Assembly (NCBI GenBank): GCA_963815665.1
Contig: CAWFHN010000006.1
Location: forward strand, 124,001 to 188,000
Source: DASUPK01 sp963815665
Lineage (GTDB): Bacteria; Actinomycetota; Thermoleophilia; Solirubrobacterales; 70-9
Direction: 5' to 3'
Length of the DNA stretch: 64,000 bases
Below the pieces are notes generated by a model. The model saw only the letters and a program-made list of their open reading frames with translations, was not told where the DNA came from and did no database searches. A program made the position numbers and the translations under genes. This document shows, piece after piece, positions 34,247 through 42,345 of this stretch (position 1 is its first letter; every line of letters starts with the position of its first letter).

Positions 34247-35409
34247 AGCTGTTGACCCAGCACCTGAAGTGCGCGCTGCAGCCCCTCGTCCGGCTTGGTC
34301 GAGGGAATGTCCTTCGCCTTCACCTGGGGGGTGATGCCGGTGCCATTGATCGATGTCCCATTGCGGGTCAGATACTCCCCCACCGTCAGATCGAGCGCGC
34401 CGTGGTTCTTCAGCGGGATCACCTCCTGGAAGGTGCCCTTGCCGAACGAGGTCGTGCCGACGACCTTCGCGATCCCTGACTGCTCCAGCGCGGCGGTGAC
34501 GATCTCGGAGGCGGATGCGGTGTCCCCGTTGATCAGCACGACCACCGGGTGGCGCGGCAGGGCATCGCCGGTCGCGTCGAAGGTCCGGGTGTGCTGGGTG
34601 CGCCCGTGAGTGGAGACGATCTCGCCCTGCGGGACGAAGATGCTCGAGACGAGCACGGCCTCGGTGAGCAGGCCGCCGCCGTTCCCTCGCAGGTCGAGCA
34701 CGATGCCCTGGGCTCCCTGCGAATAGAGATTCTCGATCTCCTTGCGCAGCTCCGCGTGGGCGCCCGGGAAGAACCCGGCGAGGCGCGCGTAGCCGACCTT
34801 GACGCCGTGGACCTCCTCGATCCGTCCGGTGACCTGCGGGATGCTCACCTCGCGCCGGGTGAGCGTGACGTCCCGGCTGCTCCCATCCTTGCTTGCGACG
34901 GTCAGCATCACCTTGGTTCCCTCCGGCCCCCTGATCCGGCCGGTGACCGCGTCCGCGTCCTTGCCCGCGATCGAACTCCCGTTGACGGCCGTGATCACGT
35001 CGCCGGGCTGGAGCCCGGCTTCCTTCGCCGGGGTGTGCTTGTAGACCGTTGCCACGCGGAGCCCGCGGTCGACCTCGTTGACGCCGACCCCGATGCCGGA
35101 GAGATGCGAGCCCTGTTCGAACTGGGAGTAGTCCGACGGGGTGAAGTAGTGGGAGAAGCGGTCGTGGTAGCGCTTCTTGATGTGGTCGATGATCGACCCG
35201 ATCGACGCGTTCTCCAGGTCGTTGTTGTCGACCGTGTGGAAGTAGTCGTCGTGGATTACGTCGATCGCCTGGGCGGTCGCGTCCTGGCTCTTGTTGCCGA
35301 AGACGTCGTTGACTCCGTTGCGGAGCGCGTCCACCTGTCCGCCGGCGACGATGCCGACGACGAAGGCGATCGCGACCAGCGCCGCGACTGCGAGTTTGGA
35401 GCGGGTCAA
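34243..35409 (-). CDS. S41-family C-terminal processing peptidase
   Basis: A 388-residue exported protease. An N-terminal membrane helix (about 5-25), a PDZ domain (GVGVNEVDRGLRVATVY, GDVITAVNG) and the S41 fold with Ser in NGDTASASEI and Lys in TTSFGKGTF, the Ser-Lys dyad. It trims or degrades extracytoplasmic proteins; its place after ftsEX suggests regulation of cell-wall hydrolases. TTG 35409 overlaps the ftsX stop codon by four bases; the longer frame from 35472 would overlap ftsX more. Confidence 0.9.
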   Translation of the reverse strand: MTRSKLAVAALVAIAFVVGIVAGGQVDALRNGVNDVFGNKSQDATAQAIDVIHDDYFHTVDNNDLENASIGSIIDHIKKRYHDRFSHYFTPSDYSQFEQGSHLSGIGVGVNEVDRGLRVATVYKHTPAKEAGLQPGDVITAVNGSSIAGKDADAVTGRIRGPEGTKVMLTVASKDGSSRDVTLTRREVSIPQVTGRIEEVHGVKVGYARLAGFFPGAHAELRKEIENLYSQGAQGIVLDLRGNGGGLLTEAVLVSSIFVPQGEIVSTHGRTQHTRTFDATGDALPRHPVVVLINGDTASASEIVTAALEQSGIAKVVGTTSFGKGTFQEVIPLKNHGALDLTVGEYLTRNGTSINGTGITPQVKAKDIPSTKPDEGLQRALQVLGQQL

Positions 35410-36335
35410 ATCCGGAGGAAGCGACGCAGCGTCAGGCCGCTGCCCATCGCCGACACGCCCATGGCCACGCACACCAGGACGAGCGCGAGGTTGGCGAAGC
35501 CGATCGTATGCCCCGAGTTGATCAGGTTGAAGTTGTTGGCGAGCGGATCCACGATCACCTGCTTGCCGAGGAAGAGGAAGCCTATTGCGATCGCGGCTCC
35601 GATCAGCCCGCAGACCAGCCCCTCCGCCATAAAGGGCCAGCGGATGAACCAGTTCGTCGCGCCGACGAGACGCATGACCTCGACCTCGCGGCGCCGCGCG
35701 TAGATGGAGAGGCGGATCGTGTTCGCGACCAGCAGGAGCGAGGCGACGAGCAGCAGCGCGGCGACCACTCCGAGGACCCAGCGAATCGCCGTGGTCGCGC
35801 CGCTGATCTTGCTGGCGTCATCGCGCGAGTCGCCGATGTCCGAGATCAGCGGGCTGATCGGCGCCGGCTGGCCGTTGGCACCGGGCGGAGTGATCGCCGC
35901 GCGGATGCTCGGAAGGTTGGAGAGGTCATCAGGGGCGACGCTGAACGACGCCGGCAGCGGGTTGTGCGAGCCCGGAAGCTGAGCCGTGATGTCCTGGCGG
36001 TTGTCCTGCTTGAGCCGCTGACTGAGAATGCCCAGGGCCGCGTCCTTGGAGACGAAGGTCACCTGCTTGACGTGGGGGATCGCCGCCAGCGTCGTCTTGA
36101 GGGCGTCGACCTGATCCGCGGGCGCCTGCTGACCGTTGACGTCGTTGATGAAGATGCGCAGCCCGACCTGGTCGCGCACCTGGTTGGTCTTGCCGTTGGT
36201 CGTCTGCAGGACGGGGATCAGCACGCCGAGCAGGAGCACGGTGATGCAGACCGTGACGATCGACGCCAGGCCGGGGGCCGCGCTGCGCCGGAGCGCGCGC
36301 ATCCCTTCACCGATGAAGAAGAAAACTCGCCCCAT
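35406..36335 (-). CDS. ftsX: Cell-division ABC permease FtsX
   Basis: A 309-residue integral membrane protein with one helix at the N-terminus, a large extracytoplasmic domain (about 50-180) and three C-terminal helices. The junction YARRREVEVMRLVGATNWFI is the FtsX signature. FtsEX couples ATP hydrolysis to activation of cell-wall hydrolases at the septum. Eight bases after ftsE; overlaps S41. Confidence 0.95.
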   Translation of the reverse strand: MGRVFFFIGEGMRALRRSAAPGLASIVTVCITVLLLGVLIPVLQTTNGKTNQVRDQVGLRIFINDVNGQQAPADQVDALKTTLAAIPHVKQVTFVSKDAALGILSQRLKQDNRQDITAQLPGSHNPLPASFSVAPDDLSNLPSIRAAITPPGANGQPAPISPLISDIGDSRDDASKISGATTAIRWVLGVVAALLLVASLLLVANTIRLSIYARRREVEVMRLVGATNWFIRWPFMAEGLVCGLIGAAIAIGFLFLGKQVIVDPLANNFNLINSGHTIGFANLALVLVCVAMGVSAMGSGLTLRRFLRI

Positions 36336-36343
36336 GGAAGCCC

Positions 36344-37195
36344 CTAGTAGCGGGTCTCCTCGTCCTCGACGCCCATCTCCTCGCGAAGCCGCAGCGCGAA
36401 CTCGCGGGTGGACTCGTCGTCGGCGGTGTAGGTGCCGGCGGCCTGGTCGCGGATCACATGACCGTCCTGCAGGGCGATCACTCGACGGCGCATCTTGTCG
36501 ACCATCTCGCGGTCATGGGTGACGACGACGACGGTGGTGCCGGTCCGGTTGATCCGGTAGAGCACCTGCATGATCCCGATGGACGTGTTGGGATCGAGGT
36601 TCCCGGTCGGCTCATCCGCCAGGAGCAGCGGAGGGTGGTTGACGAACGCGCGGGCGACGGAGAGGCGCTGCTGCTCGCCGCCGGAGAGCTGGTCGGGGAA
36701 GTTCTTGACCTTGTCGGCGAGGCCGACGAGACGGAGCGCGTCGGGCACCTTGCGCCGGATCTCCGACCGGGAGGCCCCGATCACCTGGAGGGCGTACGCG
36801 ACGTTGTCGTAGACGTTGCGGCTCGGCAGAAGCTTGTAGTCCTGGAAGACGGTGCCGATCCGGCGCCGCAGCTGGGGCACCTTCTTGTCCGAGAGCGACG
36901 CGATGTCACGGCCGGCGATCAGCACCTCGCCCTCGGTCGGCTGGAGCTCGCGGATCAGCGTCTTGATCAGGGTCGTCTTGCCGCAGCCGGTCGGCCCGAC
37001 GAGGAAGACGAACTCGCCTCGGTCGACGCGCAGGCTGACGCGCTCGAGGCCGACGTGCCCACCCGGATAGACCTTGGTGACCTTGCGCATCTCGACGATC
37101 GGCGGACGGGCCCGCTGCTCCGTGAGGTGCTCCGGGCGGCGCGCGGGCTTCGTCGGGCGCGTGCGAAGGACTTCGGATGTCTGTCGTCTTGCCAT
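36344..37195 (-). CDS. ftsE: Cell-division ABC ATPase FtsE
   Basis: A 283-residue ATPase: Walker A (GPTGCGKTT), Q-loop, signature LSGGEQQRL, Walker B LLLADEPTG. About 30 residues of basic, Pro-rich extension precede the usual start of the domain, and about 25 residues extend the C-terminus. It is the first gene of the string ftsE-ftsX-S41-rnr. ATG 37195 excludes the shadow region up to 37303. Confidence 0.95.
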   Translation of the reverse strand: MARRQTSEVLRTRPTKPARRPEHLTEQRARPPIVEMRKVTKVYPGGHVGLERVSLRVDRGEFVFLVGPTGCGKTTLIKTLIRELQPTEGEVLIAGRDIASLSDKKVPQLRRRIGTVFQDYKLLPSRNVYDNVAYALQVIGASRSEIRRKVPDALRLVGLADKVKNFPDQLSGGEQQRLSVARAFVNHPPLLLADEPTGNLDPNTSIGIMQVLYRINRTGTTVVVVTHDREMVDKMRRRVIALQDGHVIRDQAAGTYTADDESTREFALRLREEMGVEDEETRY

Positions 37196-37939
37196 AGATG
37201 AAGCGTGGTGCCGGGAAGCGCAACCCCCGCCGAGCCGCCCAGCGAGGCACAGGGTAGGGAACCCTCTAAAGCGCAGCGCAAGTTCCCGTTCGCCCTGCAA
37301 CACCGCACCCCGCCCTTTGTCGCGCGGGCAGCCGGCGGAGCGCCCGGAGCAGTTTGCCGTGGGTCGTCAGTAGGTGATGAAGCGGCGGCGGGACCGCGTG
37401 GCGTCTACGCGACCCCGCCAGCCGCTTTCTCGCACCCCGGTGGCGTCCGATGACACCGGAGATACGTCTTCGCCCCGGTCATCCCCCGGATTGCGGCGCG
37501 CCGCCTCATCAAGACGCCTGGGCGGCTCTGAAGTGGATCGCTGGTCGGGGTTGGGTGAATTCATGGGTCGGATTGATCCTCCGCCGGCCCATGTCGCCCC
37601 CTGACGACTGTTCCTGCGCAAATAGCGGGAAAGCCCGATTCGAAAGCTCGATCTCGCGGCTACCCGGTTCTTTTATTCGTGCGTCAGCCGAACTAGAATA
37701 GCCGAAGGCTTTCGGAGGAGCGAGAAGATCGGCGCCAAGGGCGTCGGCCGCGCCTCCAGGACAGAGCTTGGAGGCACGTCCTGCACGGGGCAGGATCGGA
37801 TTTCCTCGGCAAGCAAGGACCGGCAGAACCGAGGCTTACTTCGTGAACAGCATCCACGCCGAGCGGATTTCGGAACTTCAAGTCTCCCTGCCCCATGGGA
37901 GTTGCGCACCACAAGGGGATGGCGCGTTGAGGCGAGCGG
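37196..37939. other. Gene-poor interval upstream of ftsE
   Basis: 744 bases with no convincing gene on either strand. Short frames exist, but none has family similarity, consistent codon use or a ribosome site. The middle (37560-37720) is less G+C-rich than the flanks and contains a short inverted repeat (CCGAA...TTCGG near 37703). It must hold the ftsE promoter and perhaps a structured leader of the STAS gene, but no specific RNA family is recognised. Confidence 0.55.
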
Positions 37940-38368
37940 GTGGAGCGGCCTAGCGGGGCCGCTCCCCCCCGCCATCCCGGGGGGAGCATCGAGGGCGAGG
38001 CCGCCGACGGTCAACTGCTCGCCGTGCGGGTCGAGGCGTCCGGTGACGGCGCGTCAGTCGTCACCCTCGCCGGGGAGCTCGACCTGAGCACCATTCCGAG
38101 GATCGAGAGCCAGCTCCTGGTACTGGTTCGATCCAACGGTGGGCTGGTGGTTGACCTCACCCGGCTGAGCTTCATCGACTCGTCCGGGATCGGGTTGCTG
38201 ATCAAGGCCTTTCGCGAGGTTGATGGCGGAGGGAGGCTGCACACCGTGGTCGCTCCGGGCTCCCAGGTCGAGCGGGTGTTCCAGATCGCCGGGATCGATC
38301 GGGCCCTGCCCCTGTTCGCGGAGCGAGCCCGGGCCCTCGACGCCCTGAACGGAGCGGCGAGGGACTAG
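37940..38368 (+). CDS. STAS-domain anti-anti-sigma factor
   Basis: A 142-residue SpoIIAA-type protein. The STAS core has VTLAGELDLSTIPRIESQL and the phosphoacceptor region DLTRLSFIDSSGIGLLIKA, with Ser available for kinase control. It would release a sigma factor by binding its anti-sigma partner; no partner gene adjoins. A nine-pair hairpin (37942-37965) overlaps the GTG start, so initiation could be regulated or start slightly downstream. The last four bases overlap the DUF2294 gene. Confidence 0.85.
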   Translation: MERPSGAAPPRHPGGSIEGEAADGQLLAVRVEASGDGASVVTLAGELDLSTIPRIESQLLVLVRSNGGLVVDLTRLSFIDSSGIGLLIKAFREVDGGGRLHTVVAPGSQVERVFQIAGIDRALPLFAERARALDALNGAARD

Positions 38369-38820
38369 GGGCGATCGCCGTCGACCCGTGCGGGGTCGTC
38401 GCCGTCGACCTGCGAGTCCGGCTTGCCCTCGGCGGGCGCGGCGGGATCCTTCTCCTCGAGGGGCTCCAGCACGAACACCTCCACGGCCAGGTCCGGGTCG
38501 ACGTGGATCGAGCTCGTGTAGGCGATCACCGTGCGGCCGGTCGCCTCCTCGACGACGCGGCGGAACTCATCCTGCATCGCGAGCTGGAAGCTGCGGCGCA
38601 TCTGGTAGACGGACTCGACCTGCCCGGTATCGAGGAGCGTTCGCTCAACCGTGGTGAAGCCGCCCCGCAGTATGGAGACGACCGTGTCGCCGACCAGGTG
38701 GGTCTTGGCCTTCGTCGGGCCCTTCCCGTAGTAGCGGGAGTGAAGCTGGACGAGGCCGGTCGAGATCTGCGCAAGGGTCTCTCCCCTCGCCGATCCGGGC
38801 GGTGCTCCATGCGGGGTTAC
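38365..38820 (-). CDS. DUF2294-family protein (copy 1)
   Basis: About 151 residues. The family core is complete: LHSRYYGKGPTKAKTHLVGD, the VVSILRGGFTTVERTLL segment, and QDEFRRVVEEATGR. It ends in an acidic, Asp/Gly-rich tail. Function unknown. The reading frame has no ATG, GTG or TTG before residue 74. GTA 38820 follows GGAGG by six bases and is taken as a provisional start; ATG 38810 is in another frame. A second DUF2294 gene lies divergently at 39153. Confidence 0.75.
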   Translation of the reverse strand, partial: VTPHGAPPGSARGETLAQISTGLVQLHSRYYGKGPTKAKTHLVGDTVVSILRGGFTTVERTLLDTGQVESVYQMRRSFQLAMQDEFRRVVEEATGRTVIAYTSSIHVDPDLAVEVFVLEPLEEKDPAAPAEGKPDSQVDGDDPARVDGDRP

Positions 38821-38846
38821 GGCAAACCTCCAAACGTCGTTTGCCG
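38820..38846. promoter_or_regulatory. Inverted repeat around the DUF2294 initiation region
   Basis: CGGCAAAC (38820-38827) and GTTTGCCG (38839-38846) form an eight-base inverted repeat with eleven bases between. On the minus strand the GGAGG site lies at the stem-loop junction, so the hairpin could hide it; alternatively the repeat is a protein operator. Confidence 0.45.
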
Positions 38847-39152
38847 CCCCTCTTCTTAAGCGAGTTGCGCGAAGGGAAGAGTTGCGGGAAGACCCAACGT
38901 GCGCGCGGCATCCTAGAGGTCAGAGTCGAGAGCAGCAACACCACGCCGCCACGCTCAGCGTACTCCTATCCGAAGGCCGAAACGCAAACAGCGCATGAAA
39001 CGGGCCGGGGAAGGATATGCTCTGTGCGGTCTGCGTCAGGCGGAGTCATCTCTACGCCGGTCGAGGGCGACATAGGTAGGTGATTGGACGGTCCGCGTCA
39101 TTCACGGGCAGTCGGCCGGACAATCGCCCAAGAACAAACGACTGGAGATGGG
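38847..39152. other. Divergent intergenic region
   Basis: 306 bases between the two DUF2294 genes without a credible gene. It should carry both promoters; no sigma-specific motif is clear. A TTG frame entering from 39084 is unsupported. Confidence 0.5.
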
Positions 39153-39554
39153 ATGACTCCCGACCAATCTCAAGGGCCTGCGGATCCGAGCGATCCTCGC
39201 GATCGCGCCCAGGATCCCTCCGCCGGTGAGGTGCGCGATGAGATCGCGCTGGAGATCCGGCGGATCCACGAGGAGTCCTACGGCCGGGGAGCGGCGCTCG
39301 CCGAGACTCACATCTCGGACGACTGGGTGATCGTGGTGCTCGACCAGCTGGAGCTGCTGCCGAACGAGCAGTTCCTCGTCGACAAGGGCAAGCGCGAAAC
39401 CGTCACGCACGTCCGCCACCAGTATCAGCTGGCGATCCAGGACACCTTCCGGGCCGCGGTCGAGCGGGCGACCGGGCGCAGGGTGGTCGGCTTCGCCAGC
39501 ACGACCTCGGTCGGCGACGAGCGCTTCATGGTCGAGATCTTCAAGCTGGGCTAG
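39153..39554 (+). CDS. DUF2294-family protein (copy 2)
   Basis: A 133-residue protein; CTGGAGATGGG precedes ATG 39153. It contains EIRRIHEESYGRGAALAETH, the VIVVLDQLELLPNEQFL segment and a C-terminal QDTFRAAVERATGR, matching the same positions in the 38365-38820 protein. The two are distant paralogues. Function unknown. It converges on the transketolase genes with a 14-base overlap. Confidence 0.8.
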   Translation: MTPDQSQGPADPSDPRDRAQDPSAGEVRDEIALEIRRIHEESYGRGAALAETHISDDWVIVVLDQLELLPNEQFLVDKGKRETVTHVRHQYQLAIQDTFRAAVERATGRRVVGFASTTSVGDERFMVEIFKLG

Positions 39555-40569
39555 GACCAGGGCCGCCCTGGATGGGCGGGTGCTGCACGATCGGCTTCTT
39601 CAGCAGGGCCTCGCGAGCCAGGTCGGCGATGCCGCTGGCGGTGAGGCCGAAGTGCTCCATGCAGGCCTCCGCGGTTCCGGAGACGCCGAACTCGTCCTGC
39701 ATGCCCAGCGCGAAGACCGGGACCGGGTGCTGCTCGGCGGCCACCTGGCGGATCGCGTCGCCGAGGCCACCGACCACGCGGTGCTCCTCGGCGGTCACCG
39801 CCAGGCCGGTCTTGGCGAGGGATCGGAGCACGCTCTGCGAGTCGATCGGCTTGATGATCGAGACGTTGACCACCTCGGCCTCCACCCCGTCCTCTCGCTC
39901 CAGGGTCTCCGCGGCCTCGAGCCCGCGCCAGACCATGTGGCCGCAGACGAAGATCGAGATGTCCTTGCCCTCGCGGAGCACGTCGACGCCGCCGCCGAGC
40001 GTCTCCGGGATCTCGCTGTAGACGATCGGCGTCTTGGGCCGGCCAAAGCGCATGTAGAGCGGGCCGTCGAAGCGCTCGTAGGAATCGATCACCGCGGCGT
40101 AGGCCTGGTTGTAGTCCGCGGGGACGATGACCTGCATCTTGGGCATGGCCCGCATCAGCGCGATGTCCTCGATCATCTGGTGCGAGGCGCCGTCCTCACC
40201 GAGTGAGACGCCGCCGTGCGAGGCGCCGATCCGGACCTTGAGCCCGTTGTGGGCGATGCCCAGGCGCACCTGGTCGTAGGAGCGCGAGGTTGCGAAGATC
40301 GCGAAGGTCGAGGCGTAGGGGACCTTGCCGCTGGCGGCGAGGCCGGTGGAAATCGACATCATGTTCGCCTCGGCGGCGCCGATGTTGAAGAACCGCTCGG
40401 GGAACTGCTTGCCGAACTTCATCGACTGAGTGGAGACCGCCAGGTCGGCGTCGAGGGCGACGACCTCGGGGTAGGCCTCGCCTAGGGCAACCAGCGCGTC
40501 GCCGTAGGCCTGCCGTGTCGCGATCGACTCGGTCTGCGGCTCAGCCGCGTCGATCAGCCCGCTCGCCAT
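39541..40569 (-). CDS. Transketolase, C-terminal subunit
   Basis: A 342-residue half of split transketolase: pyrimidine-binding domain (FNIGAAEANMMSISTGLA with the TPP-activating Glu) and the C-terminal domain. It pairs with the next gene product to transfer two-carbon units in the pentose phosphate or a related pathway. Its ATG overlaps the TGA of the partner gene by one base, ensuring equal synthesis. Confidence 0.92.
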   Translation of the reverse strand: MASGLIDAAEPQTESIATRQAYGDALVALGEAYPEVVALDADLAVSTQSMKFGKQFPERFFNIGAAEANMMSISTGLAASGKVPYASTFAIFATSRSYDQVRLGIAHNGLKVRIGASHGGVSLGEDGASHQMIEDIALMRAMPKMQVIVPADYNQAYAAVIDSYERFDGPLYMRFGRPKTPIVYSEIPETLGGGVDVLREGKDISIFVCGHMVWRGLEAAETLEREDGVEAEVVNVSIIKPIDSQSVLRSLAKTGLAVTAEEHRVVGGLGDAIRQVAAEQHPVPVFALGMQDEFGVSGTAEACMEHFGLTASGIADLAREALLKKPIVQHPPIQGGPGPSPA

Positions 40570-41486
40570 CAGGACCCGCCCGCCAATCCCTTGGTCTGTT
40601 GCTGGTAGGTCGCCTCGAGCTCCTCCATGGCCTGCTCGGCCTGCTCCTGGCTCGGTGCCTTGCCGTGGAAGCCGAAGCGGTCCTCCATGAAGGAGACCCC
40701 GCGGCCCTTCTTGGTCTGGCAGACGATCGCGGCCGGGCGGCCGATGGTGCGGCTGCGTTCCAGCGACTCGACGATCGCGCCCATGTCGTGGCCGTCGATC
40801 TCCACCGCGTCCCAGCCGAAGGCCTCGAACTTGGCGCGGACGTCGCCGGTGTCCATGACCTCCTCGGTCGTACCGTCGGTCTGGAGGTGGTTGTAGTCGA
40901 CGATCGCGGTCAGGTTCGGGAGGCCGAAGTGAGCGGCCGACATGGCTCCCTCCCAGCTCTGTCCCTCCTGGCAGTCGCCGTCCGACATCAGCGTGAAGAC
41001 CTGGGCGTCATCGTCGAGGCCGTCGAGTCGCAGGGCCAGGCAGATCCCCACGCTCATCGAGAGGCCCTGGCCGAGGGATCCGGTGGAGACCTCGATCCCC
41101 GGCGTCCGGGTCATGTCGGGGTGGCCCTGGAGGTGAGAGCCGATCTGGCGCAGGCCCATCAGGTCGTCGGCGGGGAAGTAGCCGTGCTCGGCGAGCGCCG
41201 CGTACTGGATCGGAGCCGCGTGGCCCTTGGAGAGGACGAAGCGGTCGCGTTCCGGCCATTTCGGGTTGGAGGGGTCGTGGCGCAGGACCCTGTAATAGAG
41301 GGCGGTGACGACGTCGGCGGAGGAGAGGGAGCTGTCGAGGTGGCCGGCCTTGGCGACCGCGACCATCCGCACGCAATGCATCCGCAGCACGGTCGCGTCC
41401 CGCTCGAGCTCGGCCACCGAGGGCTTGCCTCCCGCCTTGCTGGAGGGCTCCGGAGTGGGATCTGGGACGGGCTTCAGGTGCGCCAT
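40569..41486 (-). CDS. Transketolase, N-terminal subunit
   Basis: A 305-residue TPP-binding half: GHLDSSLSSADVVTALYY, the TPP motif SDGDCQEGQSWEG and the closing IVDYNHLQTDG. ATG 41486 is chosen because the domain starts soon after; an in-frame TTG near 41542 would add a Pro/Ala-rich tail. First gene of the two-gene operon. Confidence 0.92.
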   Translation of the reverse strand: MAHLKPVPDPTPEPSSKAGGKPSVAELERDATVLRMHCVRMVAVAKAGHLDSSLSSADVVTALYYRVLRHDPSNPKWPERDRFVLSKGHAAPIQYAALAEHGYFPADDLMGLRQIGSHLQGHPDMTRTPGIEVSTGSLGQGLSMSVGICLALRLDGLDDDAQVFTLMSDGDCQEGQSWEGAMSAAHFGLPNLTAIVDYNHLQTDGTTEEVMDTGDVRAKFEAFGWDAVEIDGHDMGAIVESLERSRTIGRPAAIVCQTKKGRGVSFMEDRFGFHGKAPSQEQAEQAMEELEATYQQQTKGLAGGS

Positions 41487-41634
41487 CGATGGCTCAGCTT
41501 GCGCCTGGTCGTACGGAAGGGCCTTGGGCTGCGGCTTGCTCAAGACCGGGCGGCGAGGGTAGCAGCGGGCAGCACGTGGATGGAGCCTATGAATCGCGGC
41601 CGACGGAACCCTGTCGCGAACTAGCCTCCCGTCC

Positions 41635-42345
41635 ATGAGGCTCGGAGCGATCGTGACCGCGGCCGTGGCGCTGATCCTCGCCGGGTGCGGCGGGTCGGGC
41701 GGCGGGAACGGCGGGAAAACGGAGAAGGCCGCCGGCACCACAACCGCCCGCCGCGCGACTTCGAGCAACGGGGAGGTCACCAGCCGGCTCCCGCCCGGTG
41801 CGGTGGGACCGGTGGACACCGCGGAGGAAGCCGCCGAGGGTCCCGCCGCCGGCGAAGCGAGCCCGGAGGCGGCGGCCAGCGGGCCGCGCTCGACCGGCGA
41901 CCTGCCGGAGGCCGCCGGCGCCGCCGTGACGGCAGCCGTGCGGAACTACGTCGCCGCGCTCGACCGCCACCGGGCGGCGCGGGTCTGCGCGCTGATCGTC
42001 AGGGGCGGAGTGGATCTGAGCGACCTGCCGAAGCACCGCGAGGGCTGCCGCTCCTCATTGCGTGCCTCGATCGGCGTTCGCCCGGCAGCTGGCGGGCCGG
42101 CCTGGCGGAGCACCGAAGTGGTCGAGGTGAAGCCCGAGGCGCTCGGGAGCGACCGCGCCCGGGTGACGACCACGGTCACCCACCATTTCGCGGACCGCAA
42201 GTACGTCTCCGTCGAGGACGACGTGATCTACCTGCAGAGGGTCGGCGGTCGCTGGCTGCTCGCCAAGCCGAGCGCGACCCTCTACCGCGCGGTCGGCTAC
42301 GCGCAGCCGCCGCTCCGGGCGTTCGCCCCGCCGGCCCGTTGGTAG
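41635..42345 (+). CDS. Lipoprotein of unknown function
   Basis: A 236-residue protein with a lipobox (ILAGC, Cys18) and Gly/Ala/Glu-rich linker. The C-terminal part (about 95-215) has an NTF2-like pattern (AVRNYVAALDRHRAARVCAL, DDVIYLQRVGGRWLLAKP), probably a ligand-binding or assembly domain outside the membrane. It converges exactly (one base) on the Mau-like operon. Confidence 0.8.
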   Translation: MRLGAIVTAAVALILAGCGGSGGGNGGKTEKAAGTTTARRATSSNGEVTSRLPPGAVGPVDTAEEAAEGPAAGEASPEAAASGPRSTGDLPEAAGAAVTAAVRNYVAALDRHRAARVCALIVRGGVDLSDLPKHREGCRSSLRASIGVRPAAGGPAWRSTEVVEVKPEALGSDRARVTTTVTHHFADRKYVSVEDDVIYLQRVGGRWLLAKPSATLYRAVGYAQPPLRAFAPPARW

